The notes: generated by a model from the letters alone, not told the origin. 64,000 nucleotides of DNA from Micromonospora deserti (GCF_003236335.1 NZ_POUB01000002.1:1-64000), one strand, 5' to 3'. Shown: positions 46,090 to 55,430, numbered from the stretch's first letter. Numbers and translations are program-made.

Positions 46090-46883
46090 GGCTTGACCTC
46101 CTTGGGTTGACTCTGCGTGGGCGGGGCGAGAGCCGGCAGCAGGTGCCGGACCCGGGTGTCGATGTCTGCTGCGGTGTGGGTGAAGGCGGGGTAGCTGGCG
46201 TGGTCGCTGGTGCCGACCGTGGCGGGATCGGGGATGCTCCAGTGCAACTGCCGGGGATGGTCGCCGAACTCGGGGCAGACCTCGCGGGCCTTGTCGCACA
46301 AGGTGATCACGTAGTCGAACCGGCGGTCGGTGAGGGTGTCCAAGTGGCGGGGGCGTTGGCTGGTGACGTCGATGCCGAAGCGGTCGGCAAGCACCCGCAC
46401 GGTGTTGGGGTGCAGTCGTGGCTTGGGGTGGCTACCGGCGCTGATCGCCGTCACGTGCCCGGCGGTGTGGTGGCGTAGCAGGGCCTCGGCGATGGGTGAG
46501 CGGGCGCTGTTGCCGGTACACACGAACAGCACCGCGAGGCGGGGTAGGCGTCGGCGGCGAGCAGGTGCCGCTGGCGCGGTCTGGTTCAGGCGCAGGGCCG
46601 GGTGCAGGGCGGCGCAGGCGCCGGTCAGCGCCTCCGCGCAGCGGTCCAGGTCCAGGTGGTAGTAGCTGTCCCGTCCGTCGAAGCTGCTGCGGATGGCCCT
46701 GACCAGGCCGCCGTCGCGCAGCAACCGCAGGTGATAGGAGACCAGGTTCTGCGGCTGGTCAACCAGTGCGACCAGTTCCCGGACGCGTAGGTCGCCGTGG
46801 GCGAGTTCGGTCAGCAGCTGCCAGCGCAGCGGATGCCCGGCGAGGCGGACGAACGTCGGGGCGGCTTGACTCGACGAGCCCAT
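45996..46883 (-). CDS. Fused ArsR repressor - arsenate reductase (ArsC, LMW-PTP type)
   Basis: The 295-residue fusion has an ArsR winged helix (about 1-95: FVRLAGHPLRWQLLTELAHG, VALVDQPQNLVSYHLRLLRD) and a low-molecular-weight phosphatase-type arsenate reductase (about 115-255: VLFVCTGNSARSPIAEALLR with the CX5R loop, FDYVITLCDKAREVCPEFGD, SIPDPATVG). It would reduce arsenate while its N-terminal half represses the gene. ATG 46883 is chosen because the ArsR-type operator sits just upstream, covering the other ATG at 46898. After PPTQSQPKEVKP the frame lacks a stop and reads about 31 residues of low-complexity shadow over the VOC gene. Confidence 0.88.
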   Translation of the reverse strand: MGSSSQAAPTFVRLAGHPLRWQLLTELAHGDLRVRELVALVDQPQNLVSYHLRLLRDGGLVRAIRSSFDGRDSYYHLDLDRCAEALTGACAALHPALRLNQTAPAAPARRRRLPRLAVLFVCTGNSARSPIAEALLRHHTAGHVTAISAGSHPKPRLHPNTVRVLADRFGIDVTSQRPRHLDTLTDRRFDYVITLCDKAREVCPEFGDHPRQLHWSIPDPATVGTSDHASYPAFTHTAADIDTRVRHLLPALAPPTQSQPKEVKPCPPTSTPASATSSTTCRPPSTSTPDTSASA

Positions 46884-46896
46884 GTTCGCAGGATAC

Positions 46897-46912
46897 ATCA
46901 AACCAGTTTGAT
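46897..46912. promoter_or_regulatory. ArsR-type operator
   Basis: The sequence ATCAAAC-CA-GTTTGAT is a perfect 7-bp inverted repeat and fits the ATCAA-N6-TTGAT pattern of ArsR-family sites. It begins 14 bases upstream of the ArsR-ArsC start codon, so a bound repressor would block transcription of a near-leaderless message. Autorepression relieved by arsenite is the expected mode. Confidence 0.85.
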
Positions 46913-47134
46913 CGACCTCGGTGGCGGGGAAGGCGGTGGTTGTGGCGTCCAGCCGCGCTCCCCGCATGTCGACAGCTCGCCAACGAGCGCCCCGGATGGC
47001 AGGCCGCCCCACCGGCACCATTCCGACCCCGCCAGCCACGCACCCCCGACGACCAGGTTTAGTGTCCAGGTTCCGGGTCAGTCGTTAGCCGATGGGCATC
47101 ATCAGTTGATCCGAGACGGTGAGGTGATCCGGTC

Positions 47135-48667
47135 GTGAGCCTCTTGCGCAGGAAGTCGGTCGAGCAGTCGATCCGTGACACGGAGCAGCCGGAGCATCAG
47201 CTCCGCAGGGAGCTGTCGGCCCTGGATCTCACCGTGTTCGGTGTCGGGGTCATCATCGGTACGGGCATTTTCGTGCTGACCGGTGTGGCGGCGAACCAGG
47301 CCGCCGGGCCGGCGGTCGCGCTGTCCTTCGTCGTGGCTGCTGTCGCCTGCGCACTGGCTGCGCTGTGCTATGCGGAGTTCGCGTCCACGGTGCCGGTCGC
47401 AGGCAGCGCCTACACCTACTCGTACGCGACGCTCGGCGAGCTGACCGCGTGGATCATCGGGTGGGACCTCATCCTCGAGTTCGTGCTGGCCGGTGCCACG
47501 GTGGCGGTCGGCTGGTCGCAGTACTTCGCGGTGCTCCTGGAGACGCTCGGGGTGACACTTCCCGCCGCCGTGACCGGCGGCGAGGGCGGAGTGTTCAACC
47601 TGCCCGCCACGCTCATCGTGCTGATCCTCACCGGGGTACTGATCGCCGGCATCAAGATCTCGTCTCGGGTGAACGCCGTGGTGGTCACCGTCAAGGTGGC
47701 GGTGGTGCTCTTCGTGATCGTTGCCGGGCTGTTCTTCGTCAAGGGCGGCAACTACGTGCCGTTCGTCCCGCCGGCCGAGCCGGCGTCGGGCGGTGCCGGC
47801 GCCGGGGTGACCCTGCTGGAGGCCATTTTCGGGCAGGCACCGGCCAACTTCGGCATCAGCGGCATCTTCGCCGCGGCAGCGCTGGTGTTCTTCGCGTTCA
47901 TCGGCTTCGACATCGTGGCCACCGCGGCCGAGGAGACCCGGGTACCGCAGCGCGACCTGCCGCGCGGGATCCTCGGTTCCCTGGCGATCTGCACCGCGCT
48001 CTACGTCGCCGTCTCGCTGGTGGTGGTGGGCATGCAGAACTACACCGAACTGGACACCGCGGCGCCGTTGGCCGCGGCGTTCCAGGCCGTCGGCCAGCCC
48101 TTCTTCGCCAACCTGATCACCGTCGGCGCCCTCGCCGGCCTGACCACGGTGGTCATGATCCTGATGCTCGGGCAGAGCCGGGTCGCCTTCGCCATGAGTC
48201 GTGACGGGCTGCTGCCGCGTTGGCTGAGCCGGGTGCATCCGCGATACGGCACCCCGCACCGCATCACCGTCATCGTGGGCCTGCTGGTAGCCGTGCTCGC
48301 CGGGTTCATCCGCCTGGAGGAACTCGCCGAGCTGGTCAACATCGGCACCCTGTTCGCGTTCGTCCTCGTCGCCGCCGCGGTGATCCTGTTGCGCCGTACC
48401 CGGCCGGACCTGCCACGCGGCTTCCGCGTGCCCGGGGGACCGGTGATACCCGCTCTCGCGATGGTCGCCTGCGTCGTGCTGATGCTGTTCCTCACCGTCG
48501 CGACCTGGCTGCGGTTCCTCGCCTGGATGGCGCTGGGGCTGCTCGTCTACTTCCTCTACAGCCGCCGCCACAGCCGGCTTGCCCATGGCGCACAGGGTCA
48601 CCCGTCGATGCCCGACCAGCCGGACCTCGACACGGGATTCGGCTCCGCGTCACCTCCCCCACGCTAA
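47135..48667 (+). CDS. APC-superfamily amino acid permease
   Basis: The 510-residue protein has twelve predicted spans and the cationic amino acid transporter-like start: QLRRELSALDLTVFGVGVII, GTGIFVLTGVAANQAAGPAV and YAEFASTVPVAGSAYTYSYA. The FIGFDIVATAAEETRVPQRD block is typical of this APC group. A charged tail of about 35 residues follows the last span. GTG 47135 is preceded by GAGGTGATC, a near-perfect ribosome site. It imports or exchanges amino acids; specificity cannot be read from sequence. Confidence 0.9.
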   Translation: MSLLRRKSVEQSIRDTEQPEHQLRRELSALDLTVFGVGVIIGTGIFVLTGVAANQAAGPAVALSFVVAAVACALAALCYAEFASTVPVAGSAYTYSYATLGELTAWIIGWDLILEFVLAGATVAVGWSQYFAVLLETLGVTLPAAVTGGEGGVFNLPATLIVLILTGVLIAGIKISSRVNAVVVTVKVAVVLFVIVAGLFFVKGGNYVPFVPPAEPASGGAGAGVTLLEAIFGQAPANFGISGIFAAAALVFFAFIGFDIVATAAEETRVPQRDLPRGILGSLAICTALYVAVSLVVVGMQNYTELDTAAPLAAAFQAVGQPFFANLITVGALAGLTTVVMILMLGQSRVAFAMSRDGLLPRWLSRVHPRYGTPHRITVIVGLLVAVLAGFIRLEELAELVNIGTLFAFVLVAAAVILLRRTRPDLPRGFRVPGGPVIPALAMVACVVLMLFLTVATWLRFLAWMALGLLVYFLYSRRHSRLAHGAQGHPSMPDQPDLDTGFGSASPPPR

Positions 48668-48852
48668 CCGGCTGACGGGAGGCATTCGCGATGACGTCGA
48701 GATCGGGCCGGCCGACGAGCCCCGCTCACTCGTCCGCCGTGGGCATGGACGTCGGGTGCCAGGACGGAGACCGCTGTCAAACGAGCAGGTTGGCTACCTG
48801 GCCGAGGGCGTGGAGCGGTGGCCGCAGCTCGTGCGGCCGGGAGCGTGGCGGC

Positions 48853-50757
48853 TCAGAGTGGGGCGGCCCAGGCCAGCAGCTCGGCTCGTGCGCCCGCCAG
48901 CGTCGCAGGGCTGACCGGTCGACCGTCCGCCGTGTTGGCGACAAGCAGCACGTGCACGGACCCGGCCGGCGCGTCCACCACCAGCCGGTGCGCCGTCGTC
49001 GACCCGGGCTCGGTGGCCACTGACACGGCGCCGGTGGACGGCAGTCCGTACCGAGTGTCGAGGTCGCCGACCACGACGGTGCGCGCCGGGTCGAAGGATG
49101 CCGGCAGGTGCAGCACCGTGGGCGCCGTCGGCGCCGTGGGTGGCTGCCGCCAGACCAGCACGCCGTACTGCCGGCCGGCCAGCAGCGCGGCCAGGTGGGG
49201 CATGCTCGGTGGCACGGTGAGCCAGGCCCGCTCGGTGCCGGCGCCGCCGTAACCGGAGCGGGCGAGATCCTCGTATGTGAACGCGAGGGTCTCGCCCGCG
49301 ACCGCGCTGGGATAGACCCTGTCCAGCACGCGGTGGTCCAGTCGCGGTACGACGTCGCCAACCTCGTTCACGTACACCACGGAGTGGTCCTCGTCGTTCC
49401 AGGCGTCGTTCTCGGTGAGCACCTTGTCGGGATTGCCGTTCATCAGCTCGTGGTGCCGGTCGTTGTAGATGTCCCAGTGCCACATCATGCTGGAGAGCAC
49501 GGCGCCGCCGGAGCGCGGCCGTGCCCACCAGTCGGCGCCCGCGACGCCGGCATCCATCGCCTGGTACATCGCCCGGACCATCCAGGGGGTGCGGTCGCTG
49601 CCGGTGCCGGTGAGCTTGTTGCCGAACTCGCTGACGATCGGTGCGGTGCCGAGCTGGGCGGCTCGGTTACGGATCCGGTTCATCGCGGCGGCGTATGTGC
49701 CGTCCGTGGCGGGGGACGGGTCCAGGGTCATCCTGGCACCGTCGTAGTAGTGGCTGTTGAAGACATACCGGGTGCCCAGTGCGCCCACGGTGGATAGTCC
49801 GCCGGACTCGAAGAAGCCGGTGTTCCAGAACACCAGCGGCTCGGCGTACAGCGGCTTGTCGGCCCAGCCGGCGGCGTCCATCGCGGCGCGGAACCGCTGG
49901 TAGAACGGGAGTAGGTAAGTTTGCTCCCAGGCCGTGCCGGATGCCCCGTCGGTGCCGCCGTCGAACGGCTCGTTGAACGGGTCGACACCCAGGAGGTTGC
50001 CGTACGCGGTGGCCGGCAGCACGCGCCGGAGGTGGGTCAGGGCGGCCGTGGCCTGAGTCAGGTACGCGGTCTGCACGGCGACGGGGCCGGCCGGGGTGGT
50101 GATCGTGCGGTTGTGCCAGAAGTCGTACATCGCCCGCCGGACCGCGGCGTTATTCTGCATGTTCTGCCCCCACAGCAGGCAGATGCCGCATGACTCGCGC
50201 GGGTAGTTGCCGCCGGCGATGACCCACTGCGGGGCACCGTCACCGGTGTACCAGCTGCCCTCGTGGAACAGGTGTGCGGAGTACAGGTCCTGGTGGTAGT
50301 CCAGCAGGACGTAGAACCCGCGGTCGGTGAATTCGCGGATCTGTGCCGCGGCCCGGTCGAGGTAGCTGGTGTCGACCCCGGTCGGGGTGGGCTGTACCCC
50401 CTCCCAGCTGATCAGAAAGCGGATCGCGTTGGCGCCGGTCAGGTCCCGCATGGCCTGTGCCGAGGTGGCCGCGTCGGCGACCGACCGGAACGGCAGCAGG
50501 TCGTTCTCGTACAGCTTGGTGCTGCCGGAGACGTTGAACCCACGCAGGGTGACCTCCCGGCCGTGGGCGTCGCGCAGCGCCCAGCCGTGGCCGGATGTGC
50601 GCGCCACCACGGTCACGGCCGGCAGCGCGGTCTCGGCGGCGGGCGTGCGCGCCGCGGCGGCCTGCGGCTCGCCGGCGGACACGGCCAGAAGCAGTGCCAA
50701 CCCAGCCGTCACCACGGGAGCGGAACGAGAGATGAAAGATCTTGCATATCTGCCCAT
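48853..50757 (-). CDS. Secreted GH5-type hydrolase, endoglycoceramidase-like
   Basis: The 634-residue product has a signal peptide (RYARSFISRSAPVVTAGLAL to about 35), then a TIM barrel: LRGFNVSGSTKLYENDLLPF, NAIRFLISWEGVQPTPTGVD, VLLDYHQDLYSAHL, acid/base Glu263 in VDPFNEPF and nucleophile Glu377 in PIVSEFGNK. A C-terminal beta sandwich (about 480-634) follows. The DYHQD and SWEG motifs place it near bacterial endoglycosylceramidases and related GH5 enzymes; the natural substrate is not certain. ATG 50757 has a weak ribosome site. No transport genes accompany it. Confidence 0.85.
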   Translation of the reverse strand: MGRYARSFISRSAPVVTAGLALLLAVSAGEPQAAAARTPAAETALPAVTVVARTSGHGWALRDAHGREVTLRGFNVSGSTKLYENDLLPFRSVADAATSAQAMRDLTGANAIRFLISWEGVQPTPTGVDTSYLDRAAAQIREFTDRGFYVLLDYHQDLYSAHLFHEGSWYTGDGAPQWVIAGGNYPRESCGICLLWGQNMQNNAAVRRAMYDFWHNRTITTPAGPVAVQTAYLTQATAALTHLRRVLPATAYGNLLGVDPFNEPFDGGTDGASGTAWEQTYLLPFYQRFRAAMDAAGWADKPLYAEPLVFWNTGFFESGGLSTVGALGTRYVFNSHYYDGARMTLDPSPATDGTYAAAMNRIRNRAAQLGTAPIVSEFGNKLTGTGSDRTPWMVRAMYQAMDAGVAGADWWARPRSGGAVLSSMMWHWDIYNDRHHELMNGNPDKVLTENDAWNDEDHSVVYVNEVGDVVPRLDHRVLDRVYPSAVAGETLAFTYEDLARSGYGGAGTERAWLTVPPSMPHLAALLAGRQYGVLVWRQPPTAPTAPTVLHLPASFDPARTVVVGDLDTRYGLPSTGAVSVATEPGSTTAHRLVVDAPAGSVHVLLVANTADGRPVSPATLAGARAELLAWAAPL

Positions 50758-51202
50758 AATGCATTGTCGTCCGTAGATATGGATCGCGCAACCACCGCCG
50801 GCCGCCGCTCGCCCAGGCAGGATCGGTCCTGCGGCCCGGCCGGAAGAGCCCCTTCGGACGGGCCGGTGCCGGCCGCTGCCGAGTGGGCCGGTGCGTGGCG
50901 CTGCCCGGAACAGCAATTCGATCCGCCAGAGCGCGATGAGCGGCGCCGGGCAACGCCGACGCCGGCGATCCCCCAGGGGTCGAGCCGCCGCGTGTCGCCG
51001 TATGCCGCCGTGACGGCTCGCCGGGCTGCGGCTCTTTAGACGCCGGGTAACGCGCCGGATCGTGGCCAGCGCCCAGGTCATCCGCGCCGGGCACCAGACC
51101 GGGCACGTCTGGGAGAACCGGCGGTACGGCGCACGCAGTGTCGTGGACCGCTCCTCCCTGACGCAGCGGTCGTCGACGGGTGTGCCTGTCGTGCACCTGT
51201 TC
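50758..51202. other. Intergenic stretch, no supported gene
   Basis: About 445 bases upstream of the GH5-type gene and after the DUF2127 gene contain only Arg/Pro/Gly-rich chance frames. It must hold the GH5 promoter; no operator was recognised. Confidence 0.4.
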
Positions 51203-51697
51203 TCAGGCGGCTGCGGGGGACGTTGGTGTGCGCTGTTTGCGGTATTCGCGCCAGGTCAGCCACGCGACGGCGGTGTCGAACACGGTGAGCGCGATCAGCC
51301 CGGGCGCGGGGTGCAGGGCGATGCGGTAGAGCTGGTAGGCGATGAAGGCGATGAGGAAGGCGATCATCCATGGGTAGGCCCACAGCTTGTTGCGCAGCAG
51401 GGCGGCTACTAGTACGACCTTGACGATGCCGTGCAGCAGTAGATAGGCGGCGGCGAAGGCGACGGCGGAGCCGGTCAGGCGGTGGGAGGTGTGTTGCAGG
51501 TAGGTGGCGATCGGATCGTGGGGGTCCTCTGAGAGTTCGTGTTGGGTCAGCGCGACCACGACGCGGTTGATGGTTGCCGGGGTTACGACGAGCAGCAGGG
51601 CACCGCCGACCAGCTCGAGGATGCCGTCAAGCCCTTTGAGGAGGATTCCGATCTCGAAGCTCAGATCGAGCAGGTTCCTGGATTTGAACCATCCCAT
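51203..51697 (-). CDS. DUF2127 family membrane protein
   Basis: The 164-residue protein begins LLDLSFEIGILLKGLDGILE and has four hydrophobic segments, including LVGGALLLVVTPATINRVVV and FAAAYLLLHGIVKVVLVAAL, the DUF2127 layout. Function is unknown. ATG 51697 follows GGAAGG. It lies 69 bases after the M56 peptidase stop in the same direction and may belong to the BlaI-controlled unit. Confidence 0.85.
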   Translation of the reverse strand: MGWFKSRNLLDLSFEIGILLKGLDGILELVGGALLLVVTPATINRVVVALTQHELSEDPHDPIATYLQHTSHRLTGSAVAFAAAYLLLHGIVKVVLVAALLRNKLWAYPWMIAFLIAFIAYQLYRIALHPAPGLIALTVFDTAVAWLTWREYRKQRTPTSPAAA

Positions 51698-51766
51698 CCT
51701 GTGTTCCTTCCCCGGCTGGATGGTCGAGGTGGCGGCACGATTGCTGTCAGTGCGAAGGTGGGCGGC

Positions 51767-52690
51767 TCAGCGATGCGCCGCAGCGGCGGTTTGGGCGCGT
51801 TCGAACAGCCGTTCGCCTTGGTGCTCGACCACCGCGGTGGCCACCGTGAGCGCGGTGAGTAGCACCGCGAGCACGGTGAGAGCCCGTCTGTGGTGGGTGG
51901 TCGGTGGTGTGAGCAGGGCGCGCACGCGGGCCGGCACGTCACCGCCGGTGCCGGCGGTCACCGAGGATGGCGCGGCGCGGTGCGCGTGGCCGACCAGGGC
52001 GGCACGGGCCACGGCGCGGGCAACCAGCGGCCGGTCGGCGAGGACATCGGCGGCGTCCTCGTCGGCCCAGCGTTCCGCAGCCTGACGGATCGCACGACTG
52101 GTCGCAGTCAGCGGCGGGTTGGCTGCGGCGGCCAGGTCGGCGGCGAGGGTCCACCACGCGTGGCGGTGTAGGAGGTGGGAGCGTTCGTGGGCCAGCAGGG
52201 CGGCCTGCTCCTCGGCGGGCAGGGCGTGCAGCATGCCGCGGGTGATGATGATCCGTCCGGTGGCCTCCGGGGTGGTGAACGCGTCGGGAGTGTCGGTGTC
52301 CAGCACCACCAGCGCGCCGGGCGTGCCGAGGCGCCCGCAGAGGCGGTGCACGTCGACCAGGGCGCGGGTGCGGCGGGTGACGACGACGCTCGCGTGAACG
52401 GCGACCGAGACGAGTACGACGAGGGCGGCCATCGCGGCTGCCGGCGGGATCGGGGACAGGGTGCGAAGGATCTGCGCCGACCATGGCCCCAAGGCCGCGA
52501 TCTCGGCGTCCTGCCCGATCCAGGTGAACGCGGCGACCGCCAGCACGAACCACAGCGCCACGCTCATGGCCAGGCTCGTGGGCACGAGCAGGCGTACGGC
52601 CGTAGCCGGCGGGAGACTGCGGGTCAGGCGCGGCCCGCACAAGCCGAAGCCGATCGTGGTGGTGAGGACCATCAACGAGGCGATGATCAT
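51767..52690 (-). CDS. M56-family membrane metallopeptidase (BlaR1-like)
   Basis: The 307-residue protein has several membrane spans and a zinc peptidase site, LLAHERSHLLHRHAWW, with HExxH and a downstream Glu in AERWADEDAAD. It resembles the protease part of BlaR1/MecR1 but lacks their penicillin-binding sensor domain, as is usual for actinobacterial members. With the BlaI-type repressor encoded just upstream (ATGA overlap) it should cleave or inactivate that repressor when a cell-wall signal is sensed. The sensor is unknown. Confidence 0.88.
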   Translation of the reverse strand: MIIASLMVLTTTIGFGLCGPRLTRSLPPATAVRLLVPTSLAMSVALWFVLAVAAFTWIGQDAEIAALGPWSAQILRTLSPIPPAAAMAALVVLVSVAVHASVVVTRRTRALVDVHRLCGRLGTPGALVVLDTDTPDAFTTPEATGRIIITRGMLHALPAEEQAALLAHERSHLLHRHAWWTLAADLAAAANPPLTATSRAIRQAAERWADEDAADVLADRPLVARAVARAALVGHAHRAAPSSVTAGTGGDVPARVRALLTPPTTHHRRALTVLAVLLTALTVATAVVEHQGERLFERAQTAAAAHR

Positions 52691-53055
52691 CCCTGCTCCT
52701 GGTCGGCTCGGCGTAGCATCTCGGCCAGGAACGCCTCGTCGGCAGGGGTGAGCGCCCCAACGAAGCGTGCCAGCACGGCAGCTCGGTCATCCTCGCCGTC
52801 CAGCAGCCGCCGCATCTGAAAAGCGGTCACCTGGGCACGCTCGCGCACCGGCCGGTAGGCGAAGGCCCGCCCCGTCTGCTCCCGGGTGGCCTGCCCTTTG
52901 TCGAACAGTCGGGACAGCACGGTGGTCACCGTGTTGTATGCCAGACCACCGCCCAACCGGTCACGCACCTGCGCCGGGGTCAACGCGACCTCCTCACTGG
53001 CCAACACGGCGAGGATCTCATGCTCCAGATCGCCATGCCGCCGTCGTCCGCGCAT
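52687..53055 (-). CDS. BlaI/MecI-family repressor
   Basis: The 122-residue winged-helix protein has the BlaI layout: LEHEILAVLASEEVALTPAQ, VRDRLGGGLAYNTVTTVLSR, LFDKGQATREQTGRAFAYRP, then a dimerisation helix region with DEAFLAEMLRRADQEQ. ATG 53055 is chosen because GGAAGGGG lies a few bases upstream; the longer frame from 53073 lacks a site. Two TACA/TGTA-type operators lie directly upstream, between this gene and the divergent PAP2 gene, so it likely represses both directions. Confidence 0.92.
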   Translation of the reverse strand: MRGRRRHGDLEHEILAVLASEEVALTPAQVRDRLGGGLAYNTVTTVLSRLFDKGQATREQTGRAFAYRPVRERAQVTAFQMRRLLDGEDDRAAVLARFVGALTPADEAFLAEMLRRADQEQG

Positions 53056-53082
53056 ATGCCACCCCTTCCACACCTACACCGC

Positions 53083-53127
53083 CTACAAAAGTTGTAGTAG
53101 TAAGCTCGCCAACTACAAGGATTGTAG
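53083..53127. promoter_or_regulatory. Two BlaI-type operators in a divergent promoter
   Basis: CTACAA-AAG-TTGTAG (53083-53097) and CTACAA-GGA-TTGTAG (53113-53127) are perfect inverted repeats with 3-base centres, 30 bp apart. Both hold the TACA/TGTA core of BlaI/MecI sites. They lie 28 bases before the BlaI start on one side and 23 before the PAP2 start on the other, covering both promoters. Confidence 0.9.
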
Positions 53128-53149
53128 GTATCCCTGGAGGGGGTGGCCA

Positions 53150-53818
53150 GTGGACGAGTGGCTGTTCGAGCAGGTCAACCAGTTCGCCATCGCCACGCCG
53201 TGGCTGCACCCTGTGATCGTCGGGTACGCCACCTACGGTGTTGTGCTTTTCGCCGCGCTTCTCCTGGCGGGCTGGTGGAGCGCTCGACGCGCCCGCCAGC
53301 CGCGCAAGATGGCCGCCGCCCTCCTCGCCGGCGTATCCATCCTCGCTGCGGTGGCGGTCAACCAGCCGATCGTCGCCATGGTCCACGAGGCCCGCCCGTA
53401 CACCACGCATACGGGCATTCTCGTGCTGGCGCACCGCAGTGGTGACCTGTCGTTCCCCTCGGATCACGCGACCATGGCCGGCGCCGCCGCAGCGGGACTG
53501 TGGCTGGTGTCTCGTCGCCTCGGGCTCGTCACGACCATCGCCGCCCTGGCCATGAGCTTCGCCCGCGTCTACATCGCCGCGCACTACCCGCAAGACGTCG
53601 CCGCCGGTCTCCTGCTGGGTGCCGCCGTCGCCATGACCGTCTACCTGCCGGCCCGGACCCTCACCACGCGACTGGTTATCGCCGTCGGCAGAACACCGCT
53701 CCGTCCACTCGCCCAACACCGCCGCCACACCACACCCTGGCGGGCGCACGGATGCGAGCAGGGGCCGCCGGGCGACGCAATCGTCGCCCGATCACGGAAT
53801 CAGCCGAACGGCCCTTAG
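53150..53818 (+). CDS. PAP2-superfamily membrane phosphatase
   Basis: The 222-residue protein has about six spans and the three PAP2 blocks: VHEARPY (phosphate-binding Arg), SFPSDHATMAGA (catalytic His) and SFARVYIAAHYPQDVAAG (Arg/His nucleophile part). Such enzymes dephosphorylate lipid pyrophosphates, including undecaprenyl pyrophosphate. GTG 53150 follows GGAGGGGG. Control by BlaI-type operators fits a cell-wall stress role such as lipid carrier recycling or bacitracin-type tolerance; this is inference. The C-terminal 35 residues are a basic tail. Confidence 0.88.
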   Translation: MDEWLFEQVNQFAIATPWLHPVIVGYATYGVVLFAALLLAGWWSARRARQPRKMAAALLAGVSILAAVAVNQPIVAMVHEARPYTTHTGILVLAHRSGDLSFPSDHATMAGAAAAGLWLVSRRLGLVTTIAALAMSFARVYIAAHYPQDVAAGLLLGAAVAMTVYLPARTLTTRLVIAVGRTPLRPLAQHRRHTTPWRAHGCEQGPPGDAIVARSRNQPNGP

Positions 53819-53833
53819 GAATACGCTTTCCTA
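53816..53833. promoter_or_regulatory. Inverted repeat before the condensation-like gene
   Basis: TAGGAA-TACGCT-TTCCTA is a perfect 6-bp inverted repeat that includes the PAP2 stop codon and lies about 95 bases upstream of the condensation-like protein. It could be an operator or a weak terminator. A partly similar GCTTTCC-ATAG lies in the NRPS divergent region at about 58318, but no second palindrome was found. Confidence 0.35.
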
Positions 53834-53928
53834 TGGATGCCATGGATGCCCGCCAATGCCCGGATACTGGCAGCGCCATGCCGATCCGTCGATGTGCGAC
53901 GGCCGAGACGCGAACGGTGGGGAACCGT

Positions 53929-55377
53929 ATGGGATCTTCTGAGAGAGCCGGTGCCTTGGCGCTGCCACCGGTGGCGCAGGCGCGGCTCGGCGCCGAGTTC
54001 GCCGGCGCCTCCGCGCCGCCCGCGCCGCTCACGTGGGGCCAGCAGGCGCTGTGGGCGGCGATACGACGCCGTGGCCGCGAGCAGACCTTGATGAGTCTGC
54101 GGCGGATCGTCGCGATGCCCCGAAAGGGCTCGGCTGACGTGGCGAGCGTCCTGCGGGCGATCGGAGCCCTGGTGGGCAGGAACAGCTCGCTGCGCACGCG
54201 GATCCACGTGGTCGACGGCGACGTGCGCCAGGTCGTCGTGGCGGCTGGAGAGCTGCCGGTCCTGCTGGTCGAAGCCGGACCCGAGGGGTCGGCGGCGGAA
54301 GAACACCACGGCGCGGCGGTGGCTGCCGCGGTGGCCGACCAGTTGGCTGCCACACCGTTCGACCACGCCCAGGAGTGGCCTCAGCGAGTCGCCCTGGTCC
54401 GCGTCGGTGACCGGATCAGTCACCTCGTCGTCGTCTTCAGCCACCTCACCGTCGATTTCCAGGCCGTCGAGATACTGCTCCGCCAGTTGCGGCTGCTGCT
54501 GCTTCGCGGCGGCATCGGCGCCCCGGCCGGGCCACAGTCGGTTGACGTCGCCCGCTGGGAGCAGGACGTCAACCGGCGGCGGTCGGCGCGGGCGGTGGCG
54601 TACTGGGTGCGCAGCTTTACGCGGCTGCCGTCGCGGACGCTGCCGTGGATCGCCCCGCCGGCGACGTCCCGATTCCAACGCACGGTGCTGGTCTCGGAGG
54701 CGGCCGACACCGCCGTTCGCCTGGCTGCCCGGCGCTGCCGGGTCACCAGCTCCACCGTGCTGCTCGCGGCGATCGCGGTGGTGGTGTCCCGATGGTCCGG
54801 CAACGACGTCTGCGGCCTCCACTCGATGGCCAACAACCGGGCCGTCGCCGGCTACGCGGAGGCGATCGCCAAGCTCAACCAGCTCGGCCTGGTGGTGGTC
54901 GACACGGCCGACCGGCCCAGCTTCGACGACCTGCTGCCCAGAGTCCGGCAGGCCGCGCTGGAGGCATACCGGCACTCCTACTACGACCCGATGGAGCTAC
55001 GGCGTGCGTTCGAGGCGGCTGGTCTGCCCTACGAGGCCGGCGTCAGTCCGCACTGCTACGTCAACGACGTCAGGCTCGGCGTCGACACCGACCTGTTCGG
55101 CCGGGCGGTCGACGAGGCGCAGGTCCGGGCCGCCATGGCCGGCACGTCCGTCACGCCTGCCGAGAGCCTCGACCACTTCACATGGCGGATGCGCGTCGAG
55201 ATCATCGACCAGCCCCGAGGCATCGGCATCGCGCTCACCGGGGACACCAGCTACCTGCCGCCAACGCACGCCGAGCGATTCCTGCGCGACGTCGAACGGC
55301 TGCTCGTCGAGGCGGCCTTCGGTGACATGCCATGGCCCTGGCTGCCGTCCGCGTCACACGAGGACCGTGCGATCTGA
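53929..55377 (+). CDS. Stand-alone condensation-like protein with altered active site
   Basis: The 482-residue protein has the condensation/CAT-like fold: APPAPLTWGQQALWAAIRRR near the start, VGRNSSLRTRIHVVDGDVRQ, the active-site region VVVFSHLTVDFQAVEILLRQ, MANNRAVAGYAEAIAKLNQL and a closing GDMPWPWLP. Where condensation domains have HHxxxDG, this has Ser-His172-x-x-x-Asp: the second His and the Asp remain but the first His is Ser and Gly is lost. No carrier domain is attached. ATG 53929 follows GGTGGGGA. It is homologous to both halves of the protein encoded at 55431-58271. Acyl transfer is possible but unproven. Confidence 0.8.
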   Translation: MGSSERAGALALPPVAQARLGAEFAGASAPPAPLTWGQQALWAAIRRRGREQTLMSLRRIVAMPRKGSADVASVLRAIGALVGRNSSLRTRIHVVDGDVRQVVVAAGELPVLLVEAGPEGSAAEEHHGAAVAAAVADQLAATPFDHAQEWPQRVALVRVGDRISHLVVVFSHLTVDFQAVEILLRQLRLLLLRGGIGAPAGPQSVDVARWEQDVNRRRSARAVAYWVRSFTRLPSRTLPWIAPPATSRFQRTVLVSEAADTAVRLAARRCRVTSSTVLLAAIAVVVSRWSGNDVCGLHSMANNRAVAGYAEAIAKLNQLGLVVVDTADRPSFDDLLPRVRQAALEAYRHSYYDPMELRRAFEAAGLPYEAGVSPHCYVNDVRLGVDTDLFGRAVDEAQVRAAMAGTSVTPAESLDHFTWRMRVEIIDQPRGIGIALTGDTSYLPPTHAERFLRDVERLLVEAAFGDMPWPWLPSASHEDRAI

Positions 55378-55430
55378 TTGAACTGCCGCTGCCGCTAGCG
55401 TGAGCACCACCGAACCGAAGCGCCGGGTGG

